Below, piece by piece: positions 60,307 through 64,000 of a stretch of 64,000 nucleotides of DNA. The stretch's first letter is position 1; every line of letters starts with the position of its first letter. The stretch is from Epiperipatus broadwayi (taxonomy: Eukaryota > Onychophora > Udeonychophora > Euonychophora > Peripatidae). The translations under genes and the position numbers were made by a program. The notes beneath the pieces are model-generated. The model was not told where the DNA came from and made no database searches. It saw only the letters and a list, made by a program, of their open reading frames with translations. The DNA is taken from contig JAQFVV010012511.1 in assembly GCA_028023455.1 (NCBI GenBank), positions 2,170,165 through 2,234,164 of the forward strand, given 5' to 3'.

Positions 60307-60467
60307 GAGTAGGCACTAGATAGGGATTTTATGCACAAGCCTTCTGGCATCCACTGATTACTCTGGTTAGCACAAGGTGGCACTACTATATGGAGAGTTT
60401 TTTGCCTGTTTACTAAAAATGAATTATATATATAAGTATATAAAGGCTTAATGGAAAAATATTTATA

Positions 60468-61390
60468 AAAATGCAACAGCAACAATTAGATTACATAATG
60501 ATATTAGTAAAGATAACACTGAGAAAGGTGTAAGACAGGGTGACTCCATATCTCCAAAACTTTTTACAGCAGTGCTGCAAGAAATATTTTGTGGATTAAA
60601 ATGGGAATCTAAAGGAATAAAAGTGAATGGAGATTAATTAATTCATTTAGATTGTTTTAGATGATGTAGTTGTTTTTGAAAATAATGCTTCAGAGTTTCA
60701 GGAAAAGTTGCAATAATTATCAGATGAAAGTAAGAAAGTGGGACTAAAGGTAAGCATTAAAAAGACTAAAGTAATGTTCAATGGATTTTCTCAAAAGATG
60801 AAAATAAAGATTGATAATGATGAGTTAGAATAAGTTAACAGTTATAAATATCTTGGCCAGATTATTACTACAGATGGAAACATGATGAATGAAATTAATT
60901 CATAGAATTAATGGTAGAAATAATATTTAAAAAATATATGCCTTTTGAAAAAAAAGCTTTTTAATAAATATGTTTCATCAGTTTTTACTTATGGATCTGA
61001 GATTTGGACACTTTATAGAAAAGCAATACAGATACTTCAGACTGCTCAGAAAAGTATGGAGAGACACATGTTAGCAGTAACTAGAAGAGATTGAAAACCT
61101 AATACATGTGCAAGAGAACAAATAGATATTATTGACCAAAATTGAGTTGGGCTGGATATATTGATAGAAGATGTGATAATAGATGGACAATTGAAATCTT
61201 AAACTGGATTCCAAGAAATTGTAAAAGACCCAGAAAGAGACTACCTATGAGATGGATGGATGAAATAAGAAAGTATATAGAGGTGATATGGAGAAGAGAG
61301 GCTAGAGATTAGAGAAGATGGATTGAACTTGGAGAGACTTTCATTCTGCAGTGGACTGATAATGGTTGACAATAATGATGATGAATGGTA
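60468..61390 (+). pseudogene. RTE-like LINE fragment, second copy
   Basis: Homologous to 9135-9995 but starting further upstream: ATIRLHNDISKDNTEKGVRQ precedes GDSISPKLFTA (about 60472-60570). A stop falls after NGD, and the catalytic FADD region near 60645-60665 is frameshifted. Downstream are KVGLKVSIKKTKV-like, KYLGQIITTDGN-like (60847-60882), SVFTYGSEIWTLYRKAIQ-like (60975-61030) and RPRKRLPMRWMDEIRK-like (61228-61275) segments. The end, GGTTGACAATAATGATGATG, is the short repeat tail of RTE-type elements. It begins about 50 bp after the R1 retrozyme. Inactive. Confidence 0.85.
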
Positions 61391-61900
61391 TAAAGATTGG
61401 TGTTTTAACCTGCTTTGCTAACAACATGGATCCAAATATGTCTAGAATCTTAAAGAATTTATTTAAATAACTAAAGATTTATTAAGCAAATGTTTGAATT
61501 TCTTTTTTTAGTAATTAACTCACAACTATCTACAGTTAATTAATATATAAATAACTAATTGTTCTTAAAAAGATTTATGTAATGGCCAACACACCAAATT
61601 ACCAAATCTCAACATGTATTTTGAGTTCTGTTTAAGAGAACATTTGCTACTTTTTGGGCCACAATAGATGTCAGATGTCTGATTCCAAGTTAACAATTTT
61701 TTGCATTTACTATTGAGCAGTAAATGAGTATTTTAACTATTGTCAGGTAGAGGTAGAAAATATATCTGTAATATAATGCAGTCTCCAGAATTGTAAAGGA
61801 AGTTTTTCTCTGTATATCAGTGATGAAGTATGACTTTTTTAGGAATGGAAGCACCCTACATCTTTTTTTTATAATGTTTTTATTTTACTTCCCACAACAA
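61391..61900. other. AT-rich non-coding stretch
   Basis: No feature is recognised. Confidence 0.4.
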
Positions 61901-61929
61901 TTTTTATGTAATAGCTAATCTATTCATAT

Positions 61930-62990
61930 TACATACATCTAGAAAAATCTGGAACTCTCTTATCTATCTGTAAATCAGTTAGTATAGAGCAGGGATGCCC
62001 AACCCTTAGCTCGCGAGTCACATGTGGCTCGCGCAGCCATTTAATGTGGCTTCCATTGCACTCTTCAAGAAAAATTGATAAAATATTTTATATTCCTTGA
62101 TGCCACATACACACACTAAAAAATAAACATTTTTACAATACAAATGATAACGATATGCAGTGTCAGGTTTCACATTAAATAAAATAATTAAAATATACTT
62201 TTCCTGTAATTGTAATTTATATGTATGTTAACAAATTTTTAATAAATAAAAAAAATGTATTTACATTTTTTTTTTTTTTAACATATTACACCAGTTTTTT
62301 TTAGTTTGTGAATTATGTTTATAAATGTAATATGAAAAATGCAATATATAATTGTGGCTCACCAAATTTTTTTAAATTCTCAACTGGCTCACCTCAAGTT
62401 AAAGGTTGGGTATCCCTGGTATAGAGAATAAATTATCAAGATATTTTCTAAATGCTTTTAACGCTCTTAAGTTTTAACTATTAATTACATTTTTGCATTG
62501 TTTGAACTTCTTATAATCAATGAATAAGGTAAATAATGTGATGGTCAAACTCATTATTTGCCTTATATAAAAACAGTTTAACTATTGGTAAAAAAAATTT
62601 GAAAGTTATCAGAAATTTTATACAAAAAATGATGAGTTTGAATTGTTTATTCTTTTTTTTTATGTTTGGAAAAATAGTCAGAGAAAAATATGAAAATCCC
62701 TTATCTGTTAATCAGACTGTGACTAGTTTAAATATTGATAATACATTATCAAGATATTCCAAATGCTTTTAATACTTTTAAGTTTTAACTTTAAATTACA
62801 TTTTAGCATTGTTTGAACTTCTTATAATCAATGAATAATGTGATGGTAAAACTCATTATTTGCTGTATATAAAAACAATTCAACTATTGGTAAAAAAAAT
62901 TGAAAGTCAATGGAAATTCTATACAAAAAATAATGAGTTTGAATAGTTTTTTTTTTTTTATGTTTAGAAAAATAGTTTAGAGAATTTTTT
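61930..62990. repeat. Tandem duplication (about 300-313 bp unit) split by a MITE
   Basis: TTATCAAGATATT..AAATGCTTTTAA..TTAAGTTTTAAC..GAACTTCTTATAATCAATG occurs at 62433-62660 and again at 62746-62960 (period 298-313). The junction segment GAAAAATCTGGAACTCTCTTATCTATC..TGTAAATCAGTTAG at 61940-61981 matches the end of the first full unit at 62668-62725. The hAT MITE 61990-62418 is inserted between that junction and the rest. Confidence 0.75.
61982..62426. mobile_element. hAT-type MITE with 8-bp target duplication
   Basis: The element 61990-62418 (429 bp) has terminal inverted repeats CAGGGATGCCCAACCCTTA and its inverse TAAAGGTTGGGTATCCCTG (few mismatches). It is flanked by perfect GTATAGAG at 61982-61989 and 62419-62426. 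Eight-base duplications and CAGGG..CCAACC ends are typical of hAT elements. CTCGCGAGTCACATGTGGCT follows the left end. There is no transposase, so it is non-autonomous; the decayed BED-finger hAT at 30.1-31.9 kb is of the same superfamily but need not be its source. Confidence 0.92.
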
Positions 62991-63194
62991 TTTTACATTT
63001 GTCAAAATAGTTTATATAAACTAATATATTTATTGTTTTTACTACACTATTGTATGTGCGACTTATTGGATTGATTTGTGAGATTGAATATGTACATATT
63101 TTAGTGAATTTTAAAAATGAATTTTAGTTAAAGCTTTAGAACTTTTTAGTGATATCTTCTACAGAAGCACTCATTCTGTTCAATACATGAAGCC

Positions 63195-63445
63195 TTTATC
63201 CCTGTGTATGGATGCTGGGCCACATTTTACCTTTTATCAGTTTAGTTATTCATAATGAAGATTGATGATCCCAAGATCATCAGAGTTGATTTCCTGCTGA
63301 TTATGTTACAGAAGTTATTATAATAATGTGAATACTGAGCCATGGCTTACTTTTATCATTTTTTGTTCTTAGGTGAATAGTAAAGGTCCTAAGATAATAA
63401 AGTTTGATTACTTTATTGTTATATGCTGATCATAGCATATTCTTA
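63195..63445. repeat. Diverged two-copy tandem repeat, about 125-bp unit
   Basis: GTATGGATGCTGGGCCACAT..TTTTATCAGTTT..AATGAAGATTGATGATCCCAAGATCATCAGAGTTGATT is echoed by GTGAATACTGAGCCATGGCT..TTTTATCATTTT..GGTGAATAGTAAAGGTCCTAAGATAATAAAGTTTGATT. The copies are clearly related but diverged. Confidence 0.6.
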
Positions 63446-64000
63446 TGATATATCCACAGTGCAGCCCCATTCTATCTAAACTTTTTAAAAAATGCTTTCT
63501 TTAAAAAATTAATTAGTCAATTAAAATCTATGTACTAAAACTACCAATTGGTCACATTATATTATACAGCTCTATGTGGTTTAGTGCAGTGATAGAGTAG
63601 TGTACTTGATAACTAAATGTTAATGTATCTATTGTTCTATTTTAGGTAATCAAAATATGATAGAGAAATAAAGGAATACTTTTTAATTTCAGAAATCTGT
63701 GGAATATATATCAGAAAAGCTGTAGAGATCTGGACTCCTTACATAATTAAAAGTTCCCCCTAGTCTTTTGTTTTAACAAATGCCTTGAATGTTATCTCTT
63801 CCTTAATTTAAATACATTGCAAATCAAATATATTATTAAATGTGAAAGATTGTTTTCTACTGGCAAAATTCCTTTGCCTTGGATTGAGAGAAGTCCATAA
63901 TCAGAACAGTAAAAGAAACTCTCAAGAAGAAGTTATTCCTTTCATATAAAATATTTATCATTTATTGCTATTGGAAATAATTTTGAGATCTAAATACATC
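63446..64000. other. AT-rich non-coding stretch to window end
   Basis: No feature is recognised. Confidence 0.4.

Larger units (their letters stand above)
59781..60420 (+). mobile_element. Retrozyme-like element, family R1 (about 450-bp unit, 1.4 copies)
   Basis: A leader, hammerhead and body of about 190 bp at 59781-59972 recur at 60231-60420 with high identity, giving one full unit of about 450 bp plus a partial second. The repeat runs from AGGTGCAG through the ribozyme, AGGGATTTTATGCACAAGCC and AGGTGGCACTACTATATGG, to TTGCCTGTTTACTA. The unique interior (59973-60230) holds ATGGTGATCATGTGATG, the block shared with R2 (60082-60105) and AAATAGAGATAAAAGGTGG. No coding potential; the minus ORF 60222-60485 is a shadow. 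The second hammerhead is intact and the first has a broken core. Tandem units with one ribozyme each are what rolling-circle or circular-RNA retrotransposition would leave. It is followed at once by an RTE-like fragment. Confidence 0.85.

Noticed and set aside
60222-60485. 87-codon minus ORF (contains SLSSAYSSNIPRLVSGLWPSSVRS)
   Set aside because: It is the antisense reading of the R1 retrozyme and its hammerhead.

Overview
The window looks like repeat-dominated, very A+T-rich nuclear DNA of a metazoan, most probably an invertebrate. The evidence is the total absence of dense or operon-like genes, abundant (AT)n, (TAA)n and poly-A/T runs, a tRNA-derived SINE with a perfect target-site duplication, RTE-like and other LINE fragments, Penelope-like element (PLE) remnants with a GIY-YIG endonuclease, hAT remnants and MITEs. 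I cannot name the species. I find no intact host gene, exon series, rRNA or tRNA gene. The short ORFs in this window are chance ORFs or pieces of decayed transposons.

The most notable content is a set of hammerhead-ribozyme-bearing elements resembling metazoan retrozymes. Family R2 (11122-11613) has a 405-bp unit whose first 87 bp are repeated at its end. Its type I hammerhead (11417-11474) has an intact core and fully paired stems. Family R1 has a roughly 450-bp unit. It occurs as a tandem 1.4-mer at 59781-60420, with one intact hammerhead at 60248-60306 and one with a broken core. R1 also occurs as decayed, mostly head-to-head inverted copies near 16.8, 24.6, 34.7, 37.9, 52.8 and 53.6 kb. 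R1 and R2 differ in sequence but share the ribozyme layout (minimal stem III, 3-bp stem II with 5-nt loop, split stem I) and a 24-nt block about 145-165 nt upstream of the ribozyme.

Two Penelope-like remnants lie in the same window. One (50803-52070) carries the end of the reverse transcriptase and a recognisable GIY-YIG endonuclease between two 205-bp inverted arms, with a likely 13-bp target duplication. The other (about 33.1-34.4 kb) is a decayed reverse transcriptase. PLEs are the proposed partners of animal hammerhead retroelements, so the co-occurrence is suggestive but not proof of mobilisation.

Layout: 0-9 kb, AT-rich sequence with a truncated SINE, a diverged minisatellite and a large imperfect inverted repeat. 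9.1-10.0 kb, RTE-like LINE fragment. 10.6-11.8 kb, tandem duplication, R2 retrozyme and a small inverted-repeat element. 15.2-17.1 kb, nested palindromic MITEs and an R1 pair. 17.8-26.6 kb, local duplications, LTR-like pair, GATA repeat, R1 copy, dispersed family D and an intact SINE insertion. 30.1-34.9 kb, hAT remnant, PLE remnant and R1 foldback. 36.2-38.2 kb, foldback MITE and R1 inverted pair. 41.0-43.6 kb, tandem repeat and a 1.8-kb terminal-inverted-repeat element with internal satellites. 47.2-50.5 kb, a stack of tandem arrays around a compositionally distinct island. 50.8-54.5 kb, PLE, R1 palindrome complex and a LINE tail. 59.8-61.4 kb, R1 tandem retrozyme followed directly by a second RTE-like fragment. 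62.0-63.4 kb, hAT MITE inside a tandem duplication, and a further diverged duplication. The remaining stretches are featureless AT-rich DNA to my eye.
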